A DNA stretch of 46,335 bases from Hungateiclostridiaceae bacterium UBA1305 (GCA_002307275.1 DBTX01000013.1:1-46335); one strand, 5' to 3'; positions 8,306 to 16,435 are shown, counted from the first letter of the stretch. The notes: generated by a model not told the origin, from the letters alone. Made by a program: numbers and translations.

Positions 8306-9970
8306 CTAAAAGGTAAGGTTCTCTACAAATATTTTATCAAAATCCTTAAAGTTGGAAAGCTCGACAACCTGAATTTTCTTGACCAAACTCTCCATTTCTT
8401 CGCGGCAGGCTTTATTCAGTAAAAAAGCAGTACCGCCTGATTGCGATGTGTTACCGACAAAATTTATTTTCCCTTCGAAGTCACGGGGAAGCAATCCAAT
8501 ATTGATCAAACTCTTTTCCCTGAGATGATAGCCAAATGATCCGGCAATCAGAACCTTGTCGACTCCGAGAGCGTTTACATTCCGGCTGATCATCAAAAAT
8601 TCTACGCCTGCCCGCACAGCACCCTTGGCAAGCTGTACCTGACGAATATCCTTTTGTGTAATCACAACGCTGCCGGAGATCATAAAAGCCGGTTTTCCAT
8701 TGTAACTGGTTATTCTGCTTCGCAGCGCGTCTGAAAGGCTCTCGTTATCCGGCTTTGCAAATTTACCTTTTTTATCTATTACACCATGGTCGACAAGCTC
8801 GCCGACGATGTCCAGCAGACCGCTTCCACAGATACCGACCGCTTCGGCATCACCGATGGTACCTATCTCCACTTCATCATGATCCGTTATTTCAAAATAT
8901 TCCACAGCGCCGTTCGCCGCCCTCATTCCACAAGTAATATTCATGCCTTCAAAGGCAGGCCCGGCAGCTGTTGAAGTCGCCGACAGCTCACCCGCAGAAC
9001 AGATGACCATTTCGCCATTCGTTCCGATATCAACAAACAACGTTACACCATTTTCATACTGCAGGCGCGAAGCCAGCACGCCGGATGTAATGTCCGGACC
9101 GACATATGCTGAAATAATCGGTGGAAAATACACAAGACCATATGGAGAGACATGAAGGCCAAGCTTCTCTGCCGGAATGTGACATCCGCCTTTCAGCTCA
9201 GGGGTGTATGGGTACTGCCCTAATGAGTAGGGATTCACATTTGCCGCCAGATGGATCATCGTTGTATTTCCGCTGAAAACAACCTCATAAATATTATTTT
9301 GAGACACTCCCGTATTTTCACACATTTCGTCGATCAACCCGTTAATTTCCTGAATGATGCTTGTATACATTTTTTCGAGTCCCTGTTCATCAGAGGCGAT
9401 TTTGATACGGGATAATACATCCTGTGCAACCAGGCTCTGCGGATTGAGAGTTGACCGTGAAATAAGCTCTTTAGCCGAATCAAGATGAACAATAGAAGCG
9501 ACAAGAGTGGTTGTCCCGATATCAACAACGATTCCGAAAGTTTCATTTATTGTGTTGCCGCTCTCCTCACAAATCAGATTTTTACCTGCAAATACCTTTG
9601 TAACACCATCTTGTACTCTTTTTTTTATATAACCGTCAAGCTCCACATCAAAACTCTGACCCTTTGATATGATTTTCATAGTCTTATTCTGATTTTTTTC
9701 GATAGAAATGACATCGATATCATCCATCACCTTTGCGTGGCAGGCAAGTACAATGCCGTCACTGAGTTCCTTCTCAGTCAGCCCCTTGTCCTGAAAGTCC
9801 ACATTCTTCAGGTCTGATTTTCTTACTTTCACCTTGCATTTTCCACAGGTACCTGCCGCGTTACAGGGGGACTCAATCAATACATTGGTTCCCCGTGCCG
9901 CCTCAAGAATTGTTGTACCCTTTGGGACCTTTGCGGTAACGCCTTCAGACGTAAAATGAATCTGAATCAT
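8306..9970 (-). CDS. Corrinoid activation protein: [2Fe-2S] ferredoxin plus ASKHA ATPase domain (RACo/RamA-type function)
   Basis: Reductive activator that returns inactive Co(II) corrinoid to Co(I) using ATP. It is a 554-aa protein. The N-terminal plant-type [2Fe-2S] domain has Cys36, Cys42, Cys45 and Cys77 (SPCNAAGTCGKCKV...LACHAK). A linker follows, then the DUF4445/ASKHA region with phosphate-binding loops DIGTTTL and DIGTNGEM and the GICGSGLLDIVGEL segment. This is the bacterial RACo architecture rather than archaeal RamA, which carries C-terminal 4Fe-4S clusters. It overlaps the upstream methyltransferase gene by 4 nt (ATGA), indicating translational coupling. As the only activator in the window, it is likely to serve the corrinoid proteins of the plus-strand purine locus as well as those in its own operon. 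Confidence 0.92.
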   Translation of the reverse strand: MIQIHFTSEGVTAKVPKGTTILEAARGTNVLIESPCNAAGTCGKCKVKVRKSDLKNVDFQDKGLTEKELSDGIVLACHAKVMDDIDVISIEKNQNKTMKIISKGQSFDVELDGYIKKRVQDGVTKVFAGKNLICEESGNTINETFGIVVDIGTTTLVASIVHLDSAKELISRSTLNPQSLVAQDVLSRIKIASDEQGLEKMYTSIIQEINGLIDEMCENTGVSQNNIYEVVFSGNTTMIHLAANVNPYSLGQYPYTPELKGGCHIPAEKLGLHVSPYGLVYFPPIISAYVGPDITSGVLASRLQYENGVTLFVDIGTNGEMVICSAGELSATSTAAGPAFEGMNITCGMRAANGAVEYFEITDHDEVEIGTIGDAEAVGICGSGLLDIVGELVDHGVIDKKGKFAKPDNESLSDALRSRITSYNGKPAFMISGSVVITQKDIRQVQLAKGAVRAGVEFLMISRNVNALGVDKVLIAGSFGYHLREKSLINIGLLPRDFEGKINFVGNTSQSGGTAFLLNKACREEMESLVKKIQVVELSNFKDFDKIFVENLTF

Positions 9971-10995
9971 TTCTCACCCTCCTTTACAGCCTGTGTCATG
10001 GCCAGGATATTTTCCAACGGGGTCGAAGTGCTAAGACCACACGCCGGAGCAATAATATTGATGCCGTCATGCACGAGCTTTTGTGTATGGCTTGCTATTT
10101 TATCTGCCTGACCGTCCTGAAGAAGGAAAGTGCTGAGATTTCCCATTGTTGTAAGATGGGGATACTTACTCTTAAGCAGTTTCAAACTGACAAGAGCATC
10201 GGTGCTTATTGCATTGGAACGAAGCTCTGCAACATAATCCTCCACTGAATTCATACGGCCGCAAATATGAATAATTACGTTTGCGCCCATTTGATGCACA
10301 GCATCCACAATCCTGTTCAGATAGGGCACAGCGTATTCCCTGAACATTTTAGGCCCGAGAATTTCACCCGTCGCGGTTGGATCTGCAATGGAAATCAAAG
10401 TTGAACCATTATCAAGCATGAGTCTGGCGAGATCAATCAGGTGAAGCGTGACATAATCGAGTACCCTGTGCGAATTCTGAGGGTCTTTTCTCAATTCCTT
10501 CAAAAAACTCATTGGGTCGACAATAGAAGCCGCTGTGCTGATTGGACCTGTCAGACTGCCGATCACCGGCACATCCGGATATTTTTTCGAAAGCAGGTGC
10601 TCTGCTTGAATAATTGCACCAACCCGCTCATTTTTGGACATAGCTCCGATTTCCTTGAATTCCACCTGCGAAACGGACAGATATTTTTCTTTTGCTATTT
10701 TTGGCTCACACTCAAGCGTTCCGTAATCAATCTGACTTCCGAGCACTTCTGCTTCAACCGTCATACAGAAAGGGATGCCGAAATTTTCAAATCCGGTATT
10801 GATCTGAACATCCTGCGCGATAGCTGTCATCATTCCGGTGTCATAGTGACCAGCCGGAAGAGTATGCCCGGTTTTTTTCATAACTTCCACAACTGCGGCA
10901 TTCATCATGCCACCGGGACATATCACTGGCGGCCTCTCGACCTTTTCATTTCCAAGTACTCTTGCCAAACGTTCTTTCGGGCTGAATACATCCAT
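9967..10995 (-). CDS. UroD-fold corrinoid methyltransferase (MtaA/MtbA/CmuA family)
   Basis: Member of the uroporphyrinogen decarboxylase fold family that moves methyl groups between corrinoid proteins and thiol or other acceptors. The ATG at 10995 is preferred because GAGGG lies 8 nt upstream; a TTG at 11025 begins immediately after the stop codon of the preceding gene and lacks a ribosome-binding site. The 342-aa product keeps the zinc ligands typical of MtaA: HxC in VIIHICGR and a C-terminal Cys in IAPACGLST. The segments GSLTGPISTA and SIADPTATG fit the family. It lies between a corrinoid protein and the activator gene. Whether it acts as substrate demethylase or as acceptor methyltransferase cannot be told; in Bacteria the acceptor is unlikely to be coenzyme M. 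Confidence 0.85.
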   Translation of the reverse strand: MDVFSPKERLARVLGNEKVERPPVICPGGMMNAAVVEVMKKTGHTLPAGHYDTGMMTAIAQDVQINTGFENFGIPFCMTVEAEVLGSQIDYGTLECEPKIAKEKYLSVSQVEFKEIGAMSKNERVGAIIQAEHLLSKKYPDVPVIGSLTGPISTAASIVDPMSFLKELRKDPQNSHRVLDYVTLHLIDLARLMLDNGSTLISIADPTATGEILGPKMFREYAVPYLNRIVDAVHQMGANVIIHICGRMNSVEDYVAELRSNAISTDALVSLKLLKSKYPHLTTMGNLSTFLLQDGQADKIASHTQKLVHDGINIIAPACGLSTSTPLENILAMTQAVKEGEK

Positions 10996-11025
10996 TCTCA
11001 TATCCCTCTTTTCGATAAACTGCAA

Positions 11026-11688
11026 TTATTTCAGGGCGGCTTCCGCTCCTGCCAGCTTTTTGGCAAGACGGACTGCGTCAGCAGCATTCACCGAGTAGCC
11101 ATCGGCGCCGATTTTATCACAGAAGTTCTGCGAAATTGGGCCTCCGCCAACCATCACCTTAAATTGATTGCGAATATTTTCAGTATTTAAAATGTGTATG
11201 ACTTCGCTCATGCCATCCATCGTAGTGGTCATAAGGGTCGAAATACATATAATACTTGCGCTTTCTTCTTTGGCTCTCCTGACAAAGTCTGCCGGCGGGA
11301 CATCCCTTCCAAGGTCAATCACATCAAAATCCGATGTTTCGAGCATGAGTTTAACGAGATTTTTTCCGATATCGTGGGTATCCCCTTTTATGACACCTAT
11401 TACAACCTTAAAACGATCTGCGGAGGTTGACAGCTTAATATGCGGCTTCAGGATACCAAGGCCTGCATACATTGCATCGGAGCACATCAACAGTTCCGGG
11501 ACAAAATACTCTTCTTCCTCAAACAGTTGGCCCGCGCGGTTCATCCCATTGGAAAGACCTTTATCAATGGCTTCAAAGGCATCAATTCCATTTTCAATGA
11601 CCTCTTCAGCGTACATGACTGTATTCTCGGTTTCCATTTCCAAAACAGCATCCGAGAGTTTTTGAAATAACACTTCTTTTTTATCCAT
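11026..11688 (-). CDS. Corrinoid (B12-binding) methyl carrier protein
   Basis: A 220-aa two-domain corrinoid protein. The N-terminal helical cap (residues 1-85, YFVPELLMCSDAMYAGL) precedes the B12 domain with DTHDIG (His105 as probable lower ligand), STLMTTT and VGGGPIS. The ribosome-binding site GGAGG lies just before the ATG. It is flanked on both sides by UroD-fold methyltransferase genes, with the downstream one starting within about 30 nt, so it is the obvious methyl shuttle between them. It is clearly related to, but diverged from, the carriers at 7468, 24199 and 33334. Confidence 0.9.
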   Translation of the reverse strand: MDKKEVLFQKLSDAVLEMETENTVMYAEEVIENGIDAFEAIDKGLSNGMNRAGQLFEEEEYFVPELLMCSDAMYAGLGILKPHIKLSTSADRFKVVIGVIKGDTHDIGKNLVKLMLETSDFDVIDLGRDVPPADFVRRAKEESASIICISTLMTTTMDGMSEVIHILNTENIRNQFKVMVGGGPISQNFCDKIGADGYSVNAADAVRLAKKLAGAEAALK

Positions 11689-11736
11689 TTTTCTACCTCC
11701 ATTTTCCTAACGCTTCGATTTGATTGGAATAAACAG

Positions 11737-12774
11737 TTATTCAGGCATTTGAATTGCATGTGCGGTACGTGTCATTGCTTTTACATTTTCCATTGTTACA
11801 GATGGCGGCAAATCACATCCGGGCATTAAAATATATCCACCGCCGCCGCCTGCTTGAGCAACGCATTCACGACAGGCTGCTTCGACCTGTTCCGGTCCTT
11901 TTTCATACATAATGGAGACTGGATTTACATTCCCGGCAAAAGCCATTTTGCCGTTTAAGGTTTCACGCGCAAAGCTTAAATCAAGTTTTGAATCAACTGA
12001 CAGCATATCTACTCCAATTTTTGGGATTTCGCCAATAAACCTTGAGGTGTTTCCACAGATATGAAGCATTGTTGCGAAAACTTCGTTTTCTATTTTTTTC
12101 TGAACGATCGTATCGGCTGGAAGCACAAACTCAACAAACTGTTTTGGGGAAATCAAGTCGCCGGAGGCGGTCATCTCAGACATTGAGACCATTTCCACCC
12201 CTGCTTGCACAAAAAGCTTCAAATAACGGTAGCACAACTCTGTGGTAAATTCCTGGAGAGCATGTATTGCAGGTTTGTCCCTGAGAAGATATCTCATAAG
12301 ATTGCTCGTTCCAACCAGTTGACCTGCCAATGTAAAGGGTCCCCATTGATTGTTGGCGATCAGATATTGATCCCCGCAATTTTTCACAAGAATCCGCGTC
12401 ATTTCCAGCATGGCCTGGATGCCGGGGTCCTCATTCAATCTATCCAGATTCAGCTTGTCAACATCCGCAGCTTTCTCAAGTAGCGCTTCCGCGACATCCG
12501 GAGCGACACCGACCTCATCCAGATGTACTTTGCCTCCAAGAGCCCGGATAATGAGGTTGTAGCAACCTGATGCAGTCCAGATAATATCGGAACCGGCCTC
12601 TGCATACGTTTCTGCCACAATTTCCGCTGCTGTCTCCGGATGAAGCCTTAATGAATCCCCTATGGACATGTTTTTTCTTTTAAAAATCCATACACCGCCT
12701 GAAAGAAGCGCTACAGGAAGCCTCTCCGTTTTTTTCAGCTTAACTGCACGTTTCATGATCTCTTTTCCATTCAT
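11737..12774 (-). CDS. UroD-fold corrinoid methyltransferase, first gene of the minus-strand operon
   Basis: A 345-aa uroporphyrinogen-decarboxylase-fold methyltransferase. The ATG at 12774 has AAAGGAG about 9 nt upstream; an open frame continues to 12897 but runs through a strongly structured leader and has no ribosome-binding site. Zinc-ligand motifs are intact: HxC in MLHICGN and Cys in LMPGCDLPP. NNQWGPFTLAGQLVG and MSEMTASGDLIS are family signatures. Its sequence differs markedly from the second UroD-fold gene of the operon (9967), so the two probably have different jobs, one loading the corrinoid protein from a methylated substrate and one unloading it. No MttB, MtaB or pterin-binding methyltransferase is present in this operon. 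Confidence 0.85.
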   Translation of the reverse strand: MNGKEIMKRAVKLKKTERLPVALLSGGVWIFKRKNMSIGDSLRLHPETAAEIVAETYAEAGSDIIWTASGCYNLIIRALGGKVHLDEVGVAPDVAEALLEKAADVDKLNLDRLNEDPGIQAMLEMTRILVKNCGDQYLIANNQWGPFTLAGQLVGTSNLMRYLLRDKPAIHALQEFTTELCYRYLKLFVQAGVEMVSMSEMTASGDLISPKQFVEFVLPADTIVQKKIENEVFATMLHICGNTSRFIGEIPKIGVDMLSVDSKLDLSFARETLNGKMAFAGNVNPVSIMYEKGPEQVEAACRECVAQAGGGGGYILMPGCDLPPSVTMENVKAMTRTAHAIQMPE

Positions 12775-12814
12775 GCCAATCACTCCTTTAATCGAAATAT
12801 ACAACGCCCCATAT

Positions 12815-12883
12815 GAGCAAAAGCCTGCCTTCTGAAACTGACTGCAATTCTCTGCAGCTTCCAGTAGACAAGCTTCTTTGCTC
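12815..12883 (-). promoter_or_regulatory. Structured RNA domain in the 5' leader of the corrinoid operon
   Basis: On the minus-strand transcript, 12866-12883 pairs with 12815-12830 as a 16-bp stem (7 bp, a 2-nt bulge, then 9 bp with two G-U pairs). Inside it a second arm forms from ACUG/CAGU and CUGCA/UGCAG pairings capped by a small loop. The element ends about 40 nt before the start codon. It does not match the cobalamin riboswitch consensus I know (no GCCACUG-type box); its function is unknown. Confidence 0.5.
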
Positions 12884-12912
12884 GAAAACAAACACAATTT
12901 CTATTAATTAAA

Positions 12913-13000
12913 TACCTTTATGCTTCCTCGAAAACTTTGGCGTTTCAAAAATGATTCTTCAAGCATAAAGGTACAAATATATTTGTTTTTACTTACCTTT
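12913..13000 (-). promoter_or_regulatory. Attenuator-like leader with mutually exclusive stems
   Basis: A 13-bp perfect inverted repeat (12913-12925 and 12961-12973, forward TACCTTTATGCTT and its complement) encloses 35 nt that can form an inner hairpin. A third copy of the ACCTTTA core at about 12994-13000 could instead pair with the middle segment, so two alternative stems compete in the minus-strand RNA. A perfect palindrome ACAAATATATTTGT (12973-12986) lies between them. This arrangement suggests regulated folding or attenuation. Confidence 0.4.
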
Positions 13001-13003
13001 AGC

Positions 13004-13032
13004 ATTATAACATTTAATCATATGTATTACAA
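13004..13032 (-). promoter_or_regulatory. Sigma-A-type promoter of the minus-strand corrinoid operon
   Basis: Read on the minus strand, TTGTAA (forward 13027-13032) and a perfect TATAAT (forward 13004-13009) are separated by 17 nt. Transcription would start near 12997, giving a leader of about 220 nt before the first start codon at 12774. Confidence 0.65.
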
Positions 13033-13285
13033 TAAGAATTGTCGGAATTAATAAAATATTTACAAAATGGCGTATTGGTGGCGATTCACGAATGTATTTA
13101 TTTATTTTAGAACATAATTTGGAGCTTCATACTTTACGAATTAATCTGAAACTGGATACATATCAATTAATAATATACCGTTATTGGAATACAGAATTAT
13201 TGTATTATATAAAGGTAATAAATTATTTGAATTGAACGAGAATATACATGTAGACGAGGATTTGATTTTATGTTGTTTGCACATT
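13033..13285. other. AT-rich intergenic stretch
   Basis: No open reading frame, RNA gene or strong hairpin was recognised here. It contains another copy of the TAAAGGTA core seen in the corrinoid-operon leader (near 13210-13217) and a short inverted repeat (AATACA/TGTATT near 13185-13205). Confidence 0.4.
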
Positions 13286-13345
13286 GAAAAGATATAAGTC
13301 CGGCAGAAAAGATATATGTCCGGCAGAAAAGATATAAGTCCGGCT
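13286..13345. repeat. Three head-to-tail copies of a 20-bp unit
   Basis: Units at 13286-13305, 13306-13325 and 13326-13345 are almost identical (core GATATAAGTCCGGC; one A/T change in unit 2 and one terminal change in unit 3). They lie 35 bp beyond the truncated end of the IS630 transposase remnant and may mark an old insertion or recombination junction. Confidence 0.85.
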
Positions 13346-13379
13346 GGAGGATCTCCACTCTTAAATCAGGGGGATTGCT

Positions 13380-13883
13380 TTAGTTGCTTTTTCCACTTTG
13401 ATCCTTTTCAGACGGCTGGATATGTATCTGGTGTCTGCTTGGAAACATAACAATAGTCTGGCTGTTCGCCGATTTTAAAATCTGGCGTACTGTTTCGACT
13501 GAGATTGGGCGGCCTATCAGTTTAATTGCTTCCTCCGTAAGATATGCGAGAGTCCAGTTTCTCGGAATAGGCGGCTCACTGCAAGATAGTTTGATAATCG
13601 CAAGCCTTTCCTGTTCGGAAAAAGCCTCCGGCGCTCCACAGCGTTCAAGATCCTGGATTCCTTTTAAACGATTTTTAATAAACCGGTTACGCCACTTGTG
13701 ACAGGTTTTTTCAGTAATTTCAAGCATTTTGGCAATTTCCGTAGATTCCAACCCCTGCGCCGCAAGCAGAATAATCCTGGAACGAATATAAAGCCTTTTT
13801 TCAACCTTCTGGCTTTTTACATTCCGCTCCAGTTCATACCGTTCTTCGTTTGTCAGGTCAATGGATACAGACGTCCTGGGCAT
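13380..13883 (-). pseudogene. Truncated IS630-family transposase (N-terminal helix-turn-helix part only)
   Basis: The 167-aa product matches the N-terminal half of IS630-type transposases. It starts MPRTSVSIDLTNEER (AAAGG 8 nt upstream of the ATG at 13883) and contains SRIILLAAQGLESTEIAKML, a helix-turn-helix with KTCHKWRNRF, then RLAIIKLSCSEPP, a WTLAYL-type segment and SVETVRQILKSA. At about that point similarity stops and the frame ends after roughly 30 unrelated residues. Full-length proteins of this family are about 340 aa and continue into a DDE catalytic domain; none is found downstream. It is therefore an inactive remnant. It sits between the divergent corrinoid and purine operons, which suggests that mobile elements took part in assembling the locus. 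Confidence 0.75.
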
Positions 13884-14028
13884 AAAAACAACCTTTCGGA
13901 TAAAATGCAAAAACATAATAATTGTGTAAAGAATAACTGACTTATTATATCACGAATTCATTAGAATGAGAAGAATAACACTGCTTCATTTAAGGGTATA
14001 AATGGAGATGCGTCTATTGAAAAATTAC

Positions 14029-14057
14029 TTGACTGAATACGAAAATTAGGATATTAT
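14029..14057 (+). promoter_or_regulatory. Sigma-A-type promoter of the purine locus
   Basis: TTGACT at 14029-14034 and TATTAT at 14052-14057 are spaced by 17 nt. The predicted start (near 14063-14065) falls immediately before the palindromic operator at 14070-14083. The -35 itself is part of a TTGACTG half-site identical to the one at 14069-14075, exactly 40 bp away. Confidence 0.65.
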
Positions 14058-14069
14058 GATATAGAAAGT

Positions 14070-14083
14070 TGACTGTTTAGTCA
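14070..14083. promoter_or_regulatory. Putative TetR-type operator, copy 1 (TGACT-GTTT-AGTCA)
   Basis: An inverted repeat of two 5-bp arms with a 4-bp centre, placed at about +6 to +20 of the predicted promoter, where a bound repressor would block transcription of the first gene. A near-identical palindrome occurs at 33300-33315, downstream of the TetR gene. I infer the binding protein is the product of 32630-33241. Confidence 0.6.
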
Positions 14084-14140
14084 GACAACAATTTAGACGT
14101 TGAAAACAGAATAATTACGATATCCTATGGGAGGATAAGT

Positions 14141-16354
14141 ATGAATCAATTTCGCACTATCGGAAAAAAGCTGGTGCGAATAGATGGAGAGTCCAAGACG
14201 ACTGGAAAGCTAAAGTATATGTTAGACTATCACTTTGGTGAGGTTGTCTATGGAAAAATACTTTACCCTCCATTTTTTCGTGCTCAAATAAAACGGATTG
14301 ATTGCTCGGAAGCCCTTCAGTGTAAAGATGTAGTTACAATAGTAACAGCTGAAGATATTCCTGGACAAAAAGTTCACGGGTTGATCCATAAGGACCATCC
14401 TGTCTTATGTGAAAGCCAGGTTAATTATAAGGGCGATGCAGTGGCAGTTATTATTGCCAGGACCGAAGAAGCAGCTTTAATGGCAAGAGACCTGATTAAA
14501 GTTGACTATGATGAACTGCCTTGTATTCAGACCATGGAAGATGCAGTGAAACCGGATGCTCCGTTAATTCATCAAGGTGGGAATATTGCCGCACATTATG
14601 AATATAAAAATAATGATGATATAGAAAGCATTTTTGAAAAGGCCCCATATGTATTCGAAGAAACGTTTCAGACCGGATACCAGGAACATGCCTGCCTGGA
14701 AACAGAGGGCGGGATCGCAGTACCCGGGAAGGACGGCGTCATCGATATCTGGTATGGCTGCCAAAATGGACATAGAGCCAGAAGAGACCTGGCGGAAATA
14801 CTGAACCTCCCCCTGGAAAAGATTGATGTGCATTCCAATCCGCTGGGCGGCGGCTTCGGCGGCAAGGATGACTTGCTGCTGCAGGGAATTCTGGGGGTGT
14901 GTGCCTTGAAATGCAACAAGCCTGTCTACATAGGCCTGACCAGGGAGGAATCCTTCCGGATGGGACCTAAGAGGATGCCAACCAGGATCCGGATAAAAAT
15001 CGCTGTCGACAGAGAAGGCAATTTTCTGGCAAACAAAGTATATATGATTGGAAAAGCAGGGCCATACGCCTGTTATACCCCGGCAATTCTGGACTATGCA
15101 TTACAGCTTTCCTGCGGAATGTACTATTTCCCGAATGTGGACATAACAGGGGATGTTGTATATACCAACAGTTTCCTGGCCAGCGCTTTCAGAGGCTTTG
15201 GAAATAACCAGGTGGGATTTGCAATTGAATCCATGATGGATATTATTTCTCAAAAATTAAAAATAGATAAAATTGAACTCAGACAGAAGAATATGATTCG
15301 AAGCGGCGGAAAACACAGCTTTGGTAATCGTTGCGGCACAGGCTGCCATTCGGAGAAACTGGTTGAGGAATTAAAAAAATCAGCCCTGTTGAGCCATGCC
15401 GGTGAATTTAAATCCAAAGCAGCCAAACCATGGCTCAAAAGAGGTGTTGGCATTGCAATGATCCAGCAGGGAGTGGGGTTGGGAAATCATGTCAAACCCG
15501 ATGCCTCTGCAAGTGTGGTTGAGCTTCTGGAGAATGGACGCCTGAGAGTCAGCTTCGGCAATGAAGACATGGGACAGGGATGCATCACTACATTGCTGAT
15601 GATTGCTTCAGAAGCGATGCATATGCCAATCGAATCCATGGAATATGTGAATGGCATTACAAGCAAGGCTCCCGATTCCGGGCCTACAACCGCATCGCGT
15701 GTAACTTATATCACGGGGAAAGCGATTTGCAGCTGCATTGGTCAGCTGCAGGAGGAAATAGCCCGGTCGCTGGGGTGTGAAGTTCAGCAGCTTATTTATA
15801 CCGATGACGGGGTCAATCAAAGAAGCTGGAGAGAAATTGCCGGACTGATTTCTGAAAGCGGTCGAAAAAAGACCAATACGCAGGAATTTGAATATGAAAC
15901 CAGAGATATAAACCTGGGGCTGAATTTGTTCTTCTCGAATGCCGCACAGGTAACCGGAGTGGAAGTAAATACATTAACCGGGGAAACCAGGGTCCTGGAA
16001 TCAGAAATCATCCCTTCCTGCGGCACTGTAATCAATCGCCTGGGATATGAAGGACAATGCGAAGGCGGAGTGGTAATGAGCCAGGGCTATGCGCTATGCG
16101 AAGAATTTAAAGAAGGAACGCGAAGTTTTCAAACCTATCTGATTCCAACGATGGCAGATTGTCCCGATATCATGGTAAGACCGATTGAAGAGCCAGAAGA
16201 TACCGGACCGTTTGGCGCCAAAGGACTGGCGGAAATTGTAAATGTTACGGGGACGCCGGCAATTGTAAATGCAATCTATGATGCGGTTAATATCCGGTTT
16301 GTAGAAATACCGGTAAGCCCGCAAAAGATGCTGCTTGCACTGAAAAATCAATAA
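14141..16354 (+). CDS. xdhA: Molybdenum hydroxylase large subunit (XdhA-like), with altered purine-binding residues
   Basis: Molybdopterin-binding catalytic subunit of a xanthine dehydrogenase family hydroxylase, 737 aa; GGGAGGA precedes the ATG. The Mo-cofactor motifs GGGFGGK (about 236-242), AFRGFG (Arg351), MGQGCIT and GPFGAKGLAE (catalytic Glu) are present. At the two positions known in bovine xanthine oxidase to orient the purine, Glu802 is replaced by Asp243 (GGKDD) and Arg880 by Tyr319 (ILDYAL). The other two large subunits in the window keep Glu and Arg. This enzyme may therefore hydroxylate a different heterocycle or a substituted purine. Its small subunits are not adjacent; the nearest FeS and FAD genes (21471, 21943) lie beyond the ABC transporter genes. 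It is first in the TetR-controlled locus and is followed by a terminator. Confidence 0.88.
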   Translation: MNQFRTIGKKLVRIDGESKTTGKLKYMLDYHFGEVVYGKILYPPFFRAQIKRIDCSEALQCKDVVTIVTAEDIPGQKVHGLIHKDHPVLCESQVNYKGDAVAVIIARTEEAALMARDLIKVDYDELPCIQTMEDAVKPDAPLIHQGGNIAAHYEYKNNDDIESIFEKAPYVFEETFQTGYQEHACLETEGGIAVPGKDGVIDIWYGCQNGHRARRDLAEILNLPLEKIDVHSNPLGGGFGGKDDLLLQGILGVCALKCNKPVYIGLTREESFRMGPKRMPTRIRIKIAVDREGNFLANKVYMIGKAGPYACYTPAILDYALQLSCGMYYFPNVDITGDVVYTNSFLASAFRGFGNNQVGFAIESMMDIISQKLKIDKIELRQKNMIRSGGKHSFGNRCGTGCHSEKLVEELKKSALLSHAGEFKSKAAKPWLKRGVGIAMIQQGVGLGNHVKPDASASVVELLENGRLRVSFGNEDMGQGCITTLLMIASEAMHMPIESMEYVNGITSKAPDSGPTTASRVTYITGKAICSCIGQLQEEIARSLGCEVQQLIYTDDGVNQRSWREIAGLISESGRKKTNTQEFEYETRDINLGLNLFFSNAAQVTGVEVNTLTGETRVLESEIIPSCGTVINRLGYEGQCEGGVVMSQGYALCEEFKEGTRSFQTYLIPTMADCPDIMVRPIEEPEDTGPFGAKGLAEIVNVTGTPAIVNAIYDAVNIRFVEIPVSPQKMLLALKNQ

Positions 16355-16400
16355 AGGGATCAACCCAATAAAATACTTTGGTAGTATTGAAACGTCGAAG

Positions 16401-16435
16401 AGGACATGAATTCATTTGAATTATGTCCTTTTTTT
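16401..16435 (+). terminator. Strong intrinsic terminator between xdhA-like gene and ABC transporter genes
   Basis: A 13-bp stem (AGGACAT...ATGTCCT, one bulged G) with a two-base loop at 16401-16429 is followed by seven T residues. It should terminate or strongly attenuate transcription from the promoter at 14029, setting a high ratio of the first gene to the transporter genes, or implying a separate transporter promoter in 16436-16512, where I saw no convincing one. Confidence 0.8.

Noticed and set aside
10441..11190. 249-aa plus-strand open frame
   Set aside because: Antisense shadow spanning two well-supported minus-strand genes and their junction.
12775..12897. Upstream extension of the first UroD-fold protein
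   Set aside because: The extension lies in the structured leader, is Cys-rich and unlike the family, and lacks a ribosome-binding site; ATG 12774 has a good one.
12775..13000. Cobalamin riboswitch ahead of the corrinoid operon
   Set aside because: Attractive from context, but I could not find the conserved B12-box or other core consensus segments; reported instead as an unclassified structured leader.
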